DNA of 26,874 nucleotides from AC-32 sp046726435 (GCA_046726435.1 JBKPAM010000030.1:1-26874), one strand, 5' to 3'. Positions 15,433 through 22,769 are shown, counted from the first letter of the stretch. The notes: generated by a model from the letters alone, not told the origin. Numbers and translations are program-made.

Positions 15433-16628
15433 ACGGTCCGGAGAGCTTCGGTTGGCGAGAGTCGTGCGGCGCGGATAGCGGGGAGAAGTCCCGCGATGGC
15501 GCCGATGAGGGTGGCGGCCGCGAGGCCGCCGGCCCAGGCGGTGGTTGGGACGACGGCCGTCCAGTGCTTGATGTGAGCGTAGATGATGGTGGAGATGGCG
15601 CCGGCGGCGACCCCCGCGGCGCCGCCGAGAACGGCGAGGAGGATCGCTTCGCCAAGGAACTGGGTGCGGATCTGGCCCTTGGTGGCGCCGAGCGAGCGCC
15701 GCAGGCCGATCTCGGAGCGCCGCTCGAGGACGCCGATGAGCATGATGTTCGCGACGCCGACGGCGCCGACAAGGAGGGAGACGGCACCGAGGCCGAGGAA
15801 GAGGCTGTTGAGGGCGCCTTGCGCTTGGGCCCGGGCGGTGAGCGCGGCCGAGGGTTGGCTGACGTCGACTTCGTTGGGGGCTTCGGGGTCGGCAGTGGCG
15901 GCGAGGACGGAGTAGACGGCCGCTGTTTGGCTCGTGACGCTGCGGACGTAGATCGTGGTGGGATGGCCGTCGAAGCCGAGCCAGCGTATGGCGGCGGGGA
16001 AGCCGACGAGGGCGGAGTCGTCGATCTCGGGGGCAAGGACGGCGGGCTTGAGGATGCCCGCAAGGTAGAACCACATGCCGCCGAGCCAGATCCGCTCGCC
16101 GGAGTAGATGCGGTCGATCCCGAGCAGGCTCGCCGCCTGCGCGCCTAGCACGGCGACGGGTTCACGTGCAGTTGCAGCGTTCAGATAACCCCCTGCCACA
16201 GTCGTCGTGCCCACGGCTCTGGGGAGGCCGAGGCTGGCGGCCCGGACGGCGAGACCATTCGTGTTGACCGTCGGGATGTAGGGACTGCGGTAGACGTTGG
16301 CGCTCGTCGAGCCGGTCTCCTGCACTTGGGTGACCGGGCCAACGCGGCGGATCATGCCCGGCGCGGCGAGCGGCAGCTCGGCCGCCTGCCCGAACAGCGT
16401 CTGTCCATTGGTGACGGTGAGCAGGTTGGTGCCGAGCCGGTCGATCTCGGCCAGTAGGCCGGCCTGTGAGGATGACGAGAGTCCGAGCACGGCGACGATC
16501 GCGGCGACCCCGATCGCGATCCCGAGCGCCGACAGCGCCGCGCGGACGCGGCGGGTGCGCAGACCGACGCTGGCTACACGAGCCAGATCGAGGAGGCTGA
16601 GCCGGGGCGATGCGAGTTCGGCCTCCAT
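15429..16628 (-). CDS. MacB/FtsX-type ABC transporter permease
   Basis: The product has 399 residues from ATG 16628, or 400 from the adjacent GTG 16631 that overlaps the ATPase stop. The layout is that of MacB: one N-terminal helix (about 30-52, ALSALGIAIGVAAIVAVLGL), a long extracytoplasmic domain (about 55-270), and three C-terminal helices with the conserved cytoplasmic loop ERRSEIGLRRSLGATKGQI and the final PAIRAARLSPTEALRTV. MacB works as a mechanotransmission pump that moves substrates outside the membrane rather than through it. It is the last gene of the adaptor-ATPase-permease set, coupled by overlaps. In a single-membrane cell there is no TolC, so the adaptor probably acts within the wall. 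Confidence 0.92.
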   Translation of the reverse strand: MEAELASPRLSLLDLARVASVGLRTRRVRAALSALGIAIGVAAIVAVLGLSSSSQAGLLAEIDRLGTNLLTVTNGQTLFGQAAELPLAAPGMIRRVGPVTQVQETGSTSANVYRSPYIPTVNTNGLAVRAASLGLPRAVGTTTVAGGYLNAATAREPVAVLGAQAASLLGIDRIYSGERIWLGGMWFYLAGILKPAVLAPEIDDSALVGFPAAIRWLGFDGHPTTIYVRSVTSQTAAVYSVLAATADPEAPNEVDVSQPSAALTARAQAQGALNSLFLGLGAVSLLVGAVGVANIMLIGVLERRSEIGLRRSLGATKGQIRTQFLGEAILLAVLGGAAGVAAGAISTIIYAHIKHWTAVVPTTAWAGGLAAATLIGAIAGLLPAIRAARLSPTEALRTV

Positions 16629-17317
16629 CACCGGACGGTGTCGCCCACGACGCGGCCGTCGAGCAGCTGGATCCGGCGCGGGCAGCGGACTGCGATCGCG
16701 TGCTCGTGAGTGATCACGACGATCGTCGCACCGTCGTCGTTCAAGGCCTCGATCAGGGTCATGATCTGCCCGCCGGTCGTGCTGTCGAGGTTGCCGGTCG
16801 GCTCATCGGCGAGCAGGATCGCGGGGGCGCCGACGAGGGCGCGCGCAATCGCGACGCGCTGCCGCTCGCCGCCGGAGAGCTGGGGCGGGCGTGCCTTCAG
16901 CCGTTCGCCGAGGCCGACCGCGTTCAGCGCGTCTGCCGCCTGCCTGCGACGTTCCGCTGCCGCGACGCCGGCGTAGAGGAGCCCGTCGGCGACGTTGTCC
17001 AGCACGCTCGAATGCTCGGCGAGGAAGAACTGCTGGAAGACGAATCCGATCCGGGTCGCCCGCACTGCCGCGAGTTCGCGATCTCCCAGCTCCGCGACGT
17101 CGAGGCCGGTGATCGAAACCCGGCCGCTGGTTGGCCGCTCCAGCGTCCCCATTAGGTGCAAGAGACTCGATTTGCCGGAGCCGGAGGGGCCAACGACGGC
17201 GACGAGCTCGCCGGCATCGACGCTGAAGCTGACGCCCTGCAGCGCCGCAACCGGTGGGCTGGCGTCATAGGTCTTCGTCACCTCCTCGAGCTCGAGGGTG
17301 GGCGCCTCGGCGGTCAC
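16628..17317 (-). CDS. MacB-type ABC transporter ATP-binding protein
   Basis: The GTG at 17317 overlaps the adaptor stop (GTGA). The 229-residue product has Walker A GPSGSGKS (43-50), Q-loop FQQ (94-96), signature LSGGERQR (147-154), Walker B ILLADEP (167-173) followed by TGNLDS, and the switch His in VITHEH. The TGNLDS segment and the size are typical of the LolD/MacB/FtsE group that pairs with FtsX-like permeases. Its stop overlaps the permease start, so adaptor, ATPase and permease are translated as a coupled set and probably form one complex at the membrane. Confidence 0.95.
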   Translation of the reverse strand: MTAEAPTLELEEVTKTYDASPPVAALQGVSFSVDAGELVAVVGPSGSGKSSLLHLMGTLERPTSGRVSITGLDVAELGDRELAAVRATRIGFVFQQFFLAEHSSVLDNVADGLLYAGVAAAERRRQAADALNAVGLGERLKARPPQLSGGERQRVAIARALVGAPAILLADEPTGNLDSTTGGQIMTLIEALNDDGATIVVITHEHAIAVRCPRRIQLLDGRVVGDTVR

Positions 17318-18588
17318 GAGGCGGGCCCCACCACGCGCTGACCGACCGCCAGGCCGCTCCCGGCCACTTGCACGAGTCCCTGCGCGTCGTCGAAGAGGCC
17401 CGGCCTCACCGCCACCAGGCGATGAGTGCCGTTCGCTTCGACCTCCTCCACTGCATAGCCGCCGCCGGCGAGCGCAACGAGCGCGTCCACCGGCACAGCC
17501 AGGGCATCATGGACGCTCTGCTCGGTGATCGAGACCTCCACCGGCGCCTGGTCGAGGTGGCCGGCCGCTCTCGGGTCGAGGAGGCGAACGTCGACGTCAA
17601 TCGTCGGCGAACTCGAACCGCCGCCGCTGTTCTGGTTGTTCGAGGGGGCGGTCGCAACCTTGCCGATCGAGGTCACAACACCAGGCGTGGTGCTGTTGTC
17701 GGGCAGCGTGATCGTGACCCGGTCGCCCGCCTTGACCTCCGACTGCTGGGCGGCGTCGAGCTGGACCGAGACGTCACGGCGGGTCGAGGTTCCGGTCTCG
17801 ACCGGGCCGGGCTGAACCGGTGCGCCCAGGGTCGCAGTTACCGTTGTCACCCGCAGCGCGCCGGGCTCGAACACGACCTGGCCGAGCCGAAGCGTGCCGG
17901 TCTGGGTGAGGCTGTGCGCCTGCTGCAAGGCTGAGATCGCTGCGCTCGTCGCCGAGGTGAACGCATCGCCACTCGGCACGCCGAGGCCGAGCGCGCGCAG
18001 GTTCGCGTTCAACTCGGCGACGTCCACCCCCTGCGACATGCCGGCGCGGAAGGTCCGCCACGCCGGCGTCGAGCCGTACAGGAGGAGCGTCGGCTCGCCG
18101 TCGATTGCAAAGAGCGGCTGCCCGCGACGAACGATCCGTCCAGCCGACGGCAGCATCGTGAAGACAGCCTGCTCTCCGGGTGCGAGCGAAGCGGGCTCTA
18201 TCCCGGCCAGCAGGGACACCGTCCACAAGCCTGCGTAGCCGAGCGTGCCACTCACTTGCGTTTGCGAGGAGAGCGACGTTCGCTCCACCCGGCGGGTCGA
18301 GGTCGGCGAGCCGTTGTCGAAGCCTGCGTTGTGCACGCCCGACGCACGACCGGCGAACGGATCGGCGATCGCCACGGCCAGGGCGGCTAGCGCGACGAGG
18401 AGGAGCCCGCCGACGAGCATGCTCCTGCGCGTGAGCCGGACTCGGATCGGACTCAAGCGCCCCAGTCGGCGCCGCGGCTGCTGTCGCTCATCACCCGCCA
18501 GCGTGGCAGCGCTTCCTGTCCTGGGGCTGAAGACGGTACCGGTCTTCAGCCGGCGCTCAGAATCGGCGGCCGGCTCAGGCGCCCGCAT
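17314..18588 (-). CDS. HlyD-like periplasmic adaptor with peptidoglycan-binding domain
   Basis: After a basic N-terminus comes one membrane helix (MLVGGLLLVALAALAVAIA, about residues 57-75 from ATG 18588), then an extracytoplasmic part. It starts with a beta-barrel/lipoyl half (SSQTQVSGTLGYAG, SLAPGEQAVFTMLPSAGRIV, RRGQPLFAIDG). A PG_binding_1-like segment follows (GMSQGVDVAELNANLRALG to ISALQQAHSL), then the second lipoyl/barrel half (LDAAQQSEVKAGDRVTI, ALAVPVDALVALAGG). Adaptors of this kind link MacB pumps to the cell wall. The start is doubtful: ATG 18588 overlaps the lipoprotein A gene by 14 bases and the first 40 residues look untranslated, running over a conserved 61-base DNA element. 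TTG 18456, just before LSPIRVRLTRRS, is a reasonable alternative. Confidence 0.85.
   Translation of the reverse strand: MRAPEPAADSERRLKTGTVFSPRTGSAATLAGDERQQPRRRLGRLSPIRVRLTRRSMLVGGLLLVALAALAVAIADPFAGRASGVHNAGFDNGSPTSTRRVERTSLSSQTQVSGTLGYAGLWTVSLLAGIEPASLAPGEQAVFTMLPSAGRIVRRGQPLFAIDGEPTLLLYGSTPAWRTFRAGMSQGVDVAELNANLRALGLGVPSGDAFTSATSAAISALQQAHSLTQTGTLRLGQVVFEPGALRVTTVTATLGAPVQPGPVETGTSTRRDVSVQLDAAQQSEVKAGDRVTITLPDNSTTPGVVTSIGKVATAPSNNQNSGGGSSSPTIDVDVRLLDPRAAGHLDQAPVEVSITEQSVHDALAVPVDALVALAGGGYAVEEVEANGTHRLVAVRPGLFDDAQGLVQVAGSGLAVGQRVVGPAS
18506..18566. promoter_or_regulatory. 61-bp regulatory element, copy 1 (before adaptor-MacB operon)
   Basis: This stretch aligns without gaps to 22704-22764 at roughly 78% identity. 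Both copies contain CTGAAGAC and GTCTTCAG as an 8-bp inverted repeat with a 7-base spacer (18527-18549 here), and TCAG cores 11 bases apart (CTTCAG, GCTCAG). A spacing of one helical turn is usual for OmpR-family regulators. It probably is the control region of the adaptor-ATPase-permease operon, which would mean that the adaptor starts downstream of it. Confidence 0.6.
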
Positions 18589-19156
18589 GGCTGAGCGCCT
18601 CTCTGACCTTCGCAGGCGTGAGCGCGCCATGCGACGCCGGCAGGCACGCCTGCACGACCCGCAGGAAAGCCGGTGAGTGCACGTCGATGCCCTGGGCCTG
18701 GACCATCTCGACCGTCAGACCACCCTGCGCTTTCGGATCCGGGAAGCGGGTCACACCATGGCTGCGCATGCACCGTGCGAACGACAACTCGTCCGCGAGT
18801 TGGGTGCGCGTCTGCCGGGCCGTTTCCTGCGACCCGCTGCCGCCGTTCGGAAGAAAGCGTCTGCAGGTTCTCTCGGCCGCCTGGAACCGGGGGTTGCTGG
18901 CCGCGAGTCGGTGCACGGTCAGCTTGAGGCTCCGTCCGCCGACACGCCGCGGGTCGGGGAAGTTCGGCATGCCGTGGGAGCGCATGCAGCGGGAGAAGGC
19001 GACCGCTCCGTTCCGCGTCGTCGTCGTGGCGGCGGTCGTGGTGGAGCCGACGCTCGCAACCCTGGGAGAGCCGCCGCCGCTACAGCCGGCCGCGAGCAGC
19101 AAGGACGCGGCAACCGCGACGACGGAGGTGAGGATGAGTGACCGGCGGCACCACAT
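18575..19156 (-). CDS. Lipoprotein A with two CMRSHG-type repeats
   Basis: The ATG at 19156 has a good AAAGGAG site. The 193-residue product has a lipoprotein signal (MWCRRSLILTSVVAVAASLL, then LAAGC with Cys25 as lipidation site) and a Ser/Thr-rich linker. Two related domains follow. Each has F-[AS]-R-C-M-R-S-H-G, then F-P-D-P, and a second Cys about 41 residues later: Cys57/Cys98 and Cys129/Cys171. The regular pairing suggests a disulfide in each domain. I know this motif from uncharacterised actinobacterial lipoproteins; no activity is established. It lies downstream of a kinase gene and just upstream of the adaptor-MacB genes, with a tandem 11-bp repeat in its promoter. It may present or bind a substrate for the pump, which is inference. 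Confidence 0.88.
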   Translation of the reverse strand: MWCRRSLILTSVVAVAASLLLAAGCSGGGSPRVASVGSTTTAATTTTRNGAVAFSRCMRSHGMPNFPDPRRVGGRSLKLTVHRLAASNPRFQAAERTCRRFLPNGGSGSQETARQTRTQLADELSFARCMRSHGVTRFPDPKAQGGLTVEMVQAQGIDVHSPAFLRVVQACLPASHGALTPAKVREALSHAGA

Positions 19157-19226
19157 GATCTTCGGCTCCTTTCAGTCGAGAGCAAGAGAAAGCTCACCAC
19201 CGCAACCTGAACGGATCGCTGCTCTG

Positions 19227-19248
19227 TCTGAGAGGTTGCTGAGAGCTT
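19227..19248 (-). promoter_or_regulatory. Tandem 11-bp repeat upstream of lipoprotein A
   Basis: On the minus strand, AAGCTCTCAGC (19248-19238) is followed directly by AACCTCTCAGA (19237-19227). The first unit differs by one base from AAGCTCTAAGC at the regulator 1 promoter (21465-21455). Two direct repeats one helical turn apart about 70 bases before the start are what an OmpR/MprA-type regulator would bind. Confidence 0.6.
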
Positions 19249-19250
19249 CC

Positions 19251-20639
19251 TTAGAAGCCGCCGTTCTCCGGATCGAAGCGGAGGGTCACGAGCACGCCGC
19301 CACCCTCGGCATTCGCGACGGTGACGCTGCCTCCGTGGTCGTCGACGGTCTGCTTGACGATCGCGAGCCCGAGCCCCGAGCCGGGCATGGCGCGCGCCGC
19401 GGCCGCCCGGTAGAAGCGGTCGAAGACGTGCGGCAGGTCGGCCTCGGCGATGCCGGGCCCGTGGTCGCGCACCGTGAGCGTCCCGTCGACGAGCCGAATG
19501 TCGACGGTGCCGCCGGGCGGGCTCCACTTGATCGCGTTGTCGAGAACATTGTCGACCGCGCGCTCCAGCCGCGAGCGGGCCCCGACAAACCGGCAAGGCT
19601 CCAGCAGGCTCTCGAAGCGCAGCTCCGGCGTCCTGTGCTGGGCCCGCTCGACTGAAGCGGTGACGAGCTCGTCGAGCGCGAGCGGCTCGCGTGCGTCGAC
19701 AGACCTCCCGTCGCGGGCGGCCTGGATGAGATCGCCGACCAGCGCCGAGAGCTCCTCGATCGAGCGGACGGCTGCGCCGAGCACGCGCTGGCGCCGTTCG
19801 CCGGGCAGGTCCGGCCGCGCCAGCAGCTCGATGTTCGCGCGGTGGGCGGTCAGCGGCGTCCGCAGCTCGTGCGAGGCGTCCGCGATCAACTGCTGCTGAG
19901 CTTGTTGCGACTCGTCGAGGGCTGTGAGCATCGCGTTGAAGTCGGCTGCCAGGCTTGCCAGCTCGTCCCGGCCGCTCACCGGGATCCGCTGCTTGAGATC
20001 ACGCGTCACGCTCACCGAACGCACCGTCCCGGCGAGCGTTCGTACGGGGCGCAGCACCGCATTCGCGGCCAGGCGTCCGAACAGGCCGGCCGCGAGCGCC
20101 CCACCGAGCGTCAGCCCGAGCAGGAGCCAGCGGACGCGGGCGATCGTCGCGTTCGCCTCGGTCAGCGGGCGTATCGTCCGCACCAGCCCGTCGCTCGAAG
20201 AAGGCAGTCGCATCGTGTACAGCCGCATCGCCACACCGGCGAAGCGAACGTCCCGGAAGTACGGGGGCGACAGCCCGCTCGCCACCGATTTGTCGCGGCC
20301 GACCAGGCGCACGAACCCGGGCTGACTCCCATTCGAGAGGACGGTGACCCTCGGGATGACCTGGAAGAGGCCGGACGCGTCCTTGCCGAACAAGAGGTGC
20401 GCCGTTTTCGAGCGGGCGGCCTTCTTCAACCGCGCAGCCTTCTGCACAGCCGAAAGCGGCAGCGGGCTATTGGCGGCGACCCACTTCGACGCCGCGCCCT
20501 CCGCCGACTGGATCAGCGAGACGTCGATCTGTTCGTGCAGCTTCGAGCGCACGTCGACGTAGATCACCGAAGATGCGATCGCGAGCGCGACGAACACGGC
20601 ACCTCCCCCGGCGAGTGTCAAGCGCGTGCGCAGGCTCAC
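19251..20639 (-). CDS. Sensor histidine kinase 1 (MprB-like)
   Basis: The GTG at 20639 overlaps the regulator stop (GTGA). The 462-residue protein has a first helix (about 9-29), an extracytoplasmic sensor region (about 30-165), a second helix (about 170-192), a HAMP domain (about 190-243), the H-box DASHELRTPL with His257, N-box VDNVLDNAIKWS (Asn364/Asn368), G1 DHGPGI (392-397), FDRFYR and G2 GSGLGLAI (420-427). All catalytic parts are present. The layout fits the MprB/BaeS type that senses envelope stress. It pairs with the regulator just upstream and lies before lipoprotein A, so the lipoprotein and pump are natural targets. What it senses is unknown. Confidence 0.93.
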   Translation of the reverse strand: MSLRTRLTLAGGGAVFVALAIASSVIYVDVRSKLHEQIDVSLIQSAEGAASKWVAANSPLPLSAVQKAARLKKAARSKTAHLLFGKDASGLFQVIPRVTVLSNGSQPGFVRLVGRDKSVASGLSPPYFRDVRFAGVAMRLYTMRLPSSSDGLVRTIRPLTEANATIARVRWLLLGLTLGGALAAGLFGRLAANAVLRPVRTLAGTVRSVSVTRDLKQRIPVSGRDELASLAADFNAMLTALDESQQAQQQLIADASHELRTPLTAHRANIELLARPDLPGERRQRVLGAAVRSIEELSALVGDLIQAARDGRSVDAREPLALDELVTASVERAQHRTPELRFESLLEPCRFVGARSRLERAVDNVLDNAIKWSPPGGTVDIRLVDGTLTVRDHGPGIAEADLPHVFDRFYRAAAARAMPGSGLGLAIVKQTVDDHGGSVTVANAEGGGVLVTLRFDPENGGF

Positions 20640-21334
20640 GGCTCTCGCAGCGCGTAGCCGACGCCGCGCACCGTGTGGATGAGGCGCGGCTCTCCGCCTG
20701 CCTCCGTCTTTCGTCGCAGGTAGCTGATGTACACGTCGAGCGGATTCGACGTCGGCCCGAAGTCGTAGTTCCAGACCCGTTCCATGATCACCTCCCGGGT
20801 CAGCACCTGACGCGGATTGCGCAGGAACAGCTCGAGCAGCGCGTGCTCCGTCCGCGTCAACTCGAGGCTGCGTCCACCGCGGGAAGCCTCTCGCGTCTGC
20901 TGGTCGAGCGACAGCCCCGCAAACCAGAGTGGCGCGTCCTCGCCCGCCGGACGCGTCCGCCGCAGCAGCGCGCGCACGCGGGCAAGCAGCTCCCCGAGCG
21001 CGAACGGCTTCACCAGATAGTCGTCCGCTCCGAGATCGAGGCCGCGGATCGTGTCCTCCTCCGAGTCGCGCGCCGTCAGGATCAGCACTGGCGTCCGGTT
21101 TCCCGCCGCTCGCAGGCGCCGGCAGACCTCGAAGCCGTCCAGGTTCGGCATCAGCACATCCAGCACCACGGCATCGAACTCCGCCTGCCCCAACCGCTTC
21201 ATCGCCGCAAGACCGTCAGCCGCGGTCATGACACGGTGGCCCTCTAGTTCGAGCGCGGTCTCAACAGCCTCGCGGACGTCCGGATCGTCGTCCACGACCA
21301 GAACGCGCCCGCCCCGACCTTCAACCGCGTTCAT
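20636..21334 (-). CDS. OmpR-family response regulator 1 (MprA-like)
   Basis: The ATG at 21334 gives 232 residues; an in-frame GTG at 21361 is possible. The receiver domain (about 10-120) has the acidic pair in VLVVDDDPDV, phosphoacceptor Asp59 in VVLDVLMPN, and the conserved Thr and Lys in ILTARD and DYLVKPF. The C-terminal winged helix (about 135-232) ends SYLRRKTEAGG, LIHTVRGVGYALRE. It is close in pattern to MprA/TcrA. An 11-bp tandem repeat at 21455-21476, and a near-copy before lipoprotein A, are its likely binding sites, so it should control itself, its kinase and lipoprotein A. Confidence 0.94.
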   Translation of the reverse strand: MNAVEGRGGRVLVVDDDPDVREAVETALELEGHRVMTAADGLAAMKRLGQAEFDAVVLDVLMPNLDGFEVCRRLRAAGNRTPVLILTARDSEEDTIRGLDLGADDYLVKPFALGELLARVRALLRRTRPAGEDAPLWFAGLSLDQQTREASRGGRSLELTRTEHALLELFLRNPRQVLTREVIMERVWNYDFGPTSNPLDVYISYLRRKTEAGGEPRLIHTVRGVGYALREP

Positions 21335-21454
21335 CAGCGCCCGTTCATCGCCGGCCTCCACGCCACGCGGAGGCAGAGGATTCTCACGGCCAGTCCAGGT
21401 GGCAATGCCACAGCCACCAGTGCAACACAGCAACCTGAGCTAGCCGAACCCGAA

Positions 21455-21476
21455 GCTTAGAGCTTGCTTAAGGCTT
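21455..21476 (-). promoter_or_regulatory. Tandem 11-bp repeat upstream of regulator 1
   Basis: GCTTAGAGCTT (21455-21465) is followed at once by GCTTAAGGCTT (21466-21476); on the minus strand the units read AAGCCTTAAGC and AAGCTCTAAGC. The pair lies in the gap between the lipoprotein B stop and the regulator 1 start and fits a site for autoregulation by an OmpR-family protein. Confidence 0.6.
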
Positions 21477-21490
21477 CGTGAGATGCGCGC

Positions 21491-22060
21491 TCACGGCTGG
21501 AAGCAGGCCTTGTGTGCGGCCCGCCACAGTGGCGAGCCCTGATCGATTCCAACGGAGGCAGGGTCGGGTTCGCGGCCGTCGCTACCAGGGTCGGGATAGT
21601 TCGGGAAGCCGTGGGCTTGGATGCACCGGGAGAACATCAGCGCCTCCGCTCTCATCTGCTTGAACCGGGCAGGAGTCATCCCGCTTCCGAAGCCCGGGAG
21701 CAGGTGTTGACAGGCGTTCTGGGCCGACTGAACCTGGGAGTTGCCGGCCCCGAGTTGCTGGAGAGTGAGCTTGGTCTTGTCGAACAGTCCGCTCCTTTCA
21801 GGGTCGGGCCAGTTCGGCACCCGCTTGGAGCGCATGCAGCGGGCGAAGGCGACCGCGTTGTTGACCTGCGCCGACGCTGACGAGGTGTTGGAGGAGGAGG
21901 TCGTGCCGCTGTGCGTTGTGGTCGTGCGGAGCTGTGCCACGTGACTGCCCGGTGAGCCCCCGCAAGCGGTCGCCACCAGGGCCAGGGCGGCCGTGACGAC
22001 GATCGTGGCGACGGCAACGCCGCGACGGTGCTTTGGATTCGGCGTGGTGATGCGTTTCAT
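21491..22060 (-). CDS. Lipoprotein B with two CMRSHG-type repeats
   Basis: The 189-residue product starts at ATG 22060 and has a lipoprotein signal ending LALVATAC (Cys33). A Ser/Thr-rich linker follows that contains GSPGSHVAQLRTTTT, shared almost exactly with lipoprotein C. Domain 1 reads FARCMRSKRVPNWPDP with Cys75 and Cys117; domain 2 reads FSRCIQAHGFPNYPDP with Cys146 and Cys186. The His-Gly pair of the consensus is Lys-Arg in domain 1, and domain 2 has I-Q-A for M-R-S, so only the Cys pair, the Arg before Cys and the aromatic-PDP are constant. It lies 44 bases after lipoprotein C on the same strand, probably as one operon, with a perfect palindrome between them. Function unknown. Confidence 0.87.
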   Translation of the reverse strand: MKRITTPNPKHRRGVAVATIVVTAALALVATACGGSPGSHVAQLRTTTTHSGTTSSSNTSSASAQVNNAVAFARCMRSKRVPNWPDPERSGLFDKTKLTLQQLGAGNSQVQSAQNACQHLLPGFGSGMTPARFKQMRAEALMFSRCIQAHGFPNYPDPGSDGREPDPASVGIDQGSPLWRAAHKACFQP

Positions 22061-22076
22061 CGCGACACCGTCAACC

Positions 22077-22092
22077 GACGGGCGCGCCCGTC
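22077..22092. terminator. 16-bp perfect palindrome between lipoproteins C and B
   Basis: GACGGGCGCGCCCGTC is fully self-complementary and could form a strong short hairpin in the 44-base gap between the two lipoprotein genes. With no T run after it, it may be an attenuator or RNA stability element instead of a full terminator. Confidence 0.4.
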
Positions 22093-22104
22093 AGACGCGT
22101 CCCG

Positions 22105-22689
22105 TTACCCGTAATGGTGGCAACCTGCTTCGCCAATGCCATTGCACAGAACGGTTCCGTTTTGGCCGGGAGCGGGGTGCAGCAGGTGCGAACACCTGCC
22201 GGACTTGGCATCCATTTGCGGCGAATCCGGGTTGATCCGGCCGTGGAGATAGAAAACGGTCTGCCCATCGCTATCGGTGGTGGGATCGGGCCAGTCGTGC
22301 ACGCCGTGGGAGCGCATGCATCGCGCGAAATCGAGCATGCCGCTCACCGTGTTCTGCACCTGGGTGTTGGTCGGCTGGAGCAGGGATGCGCAGGCGCTCT
22401 GGGACGCCTGGAACCGCGAGCTGCTGACCCCGAGATGCTTCAGGCTGACCTTCGGAATCGCTCCGCTGCTGTCGGGGTCGGGAAACTGCGCCACGCCATG
22501 GGAGCGCATGCAGCGGGAGAAGGCGAGCCCTCCGTTCTGCCCCGCTGATCCTGCTTGCCGGTTAATGGAGGTGCTGCTCTGCGTTGCGGTAGTGCCGAGC
22601 CGCGCAACGTGACTGCCCGGCGAGCCGGCGCATGCCGCCGCCGGCAGAGCCAGCCCGACCGTGATGATGCTGGCGACCGCGGTTCGCAT
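22105..22689 (-). CDS. Lipoprotein C with two CMRSHG-type repeats and a Cys/His tail
   Basis: The ATG at 22689 gives 194 residues with a lipoprotein signal (GLALPAAAC, Cys20) and the GSPGSHVARLGTTAT linker shared with lipoprotein B. Domain 1 has FSRCMRSHGVAQFPDP with Cys60 and Cys100; domain 2 has FARCMRSHGVHDWPDP with Cys124 and Cys166. Unlike A and B it has a C-terminal extension with two more Cys (182 and 190) and ends HHYG. A 28-base DNA stretch over the first CMRSHG motif (22499-22526) is identical to lipoprotein A (18975-19002), pointing to recent duplication or gene conversion. It is divergent from regulator 2, with the second copy of the 61-base element between them. No clear ribosome binding site is seen. 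Function unknown. Confidence 0.87.
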   Translation of the reverse strand: MRTAVASIITVGLALPAAACAGSPGSHVARLGTTATQSSTSINRQAGSAGQNGGLAFSRCMRSHGVAQFPDPDSSGAIPKVSLKHLGVSSSRFQASQSACASLLQPTNTQVQNTVSGMLDFARCMRSHGVHDWPDPTTDSDGQTVFYLHGRINPDSPQMDAKSGRCSHLLHPAPGQNGTVLCNGIGEAGCHHYG

Positions 22690-22703
22690 TGTCTGTCAGC
22701 GTC

Positions 22704-22764
22704 GCAGCCCTTCCTGTGCTGGCCCTGAAGACGGAGGTGGTCTTCAGGTAGCGCTCAGGAGCGG
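22704..22764. promoter_or_regulatory. 61-bp regulatory element, copy 2 (between lipoprotein C and regulator 2)
   Basis: This is the partner of 18506-18566. The inverted repeat CTGAAGAC / GTCTTCAG is at 22725-22747, and CTTCAGG and GCTCAGG have TCAGG cores 11 bases apart. It lies in the 92-base gap between divergent starts, so it could control both lipoprotein C/B and regulator 2/kinase 2. Regulator 2 is the natural candidate to bind it. Confidence 0.62.
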
Positions 22765-22769
22765 GCCGC

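Noticed and set aside
18575..22689. CMRSH as a c-type haem attachment motif (C-x-x-C-H variant)
   Set aside because: The second Cys of C-x-x-C-H is Ser in all copies, the His is replaced in lipoprotein B domain 1, and no cytochrome maturation genes are nearby. Paired distant Cys fit a disulfide better.
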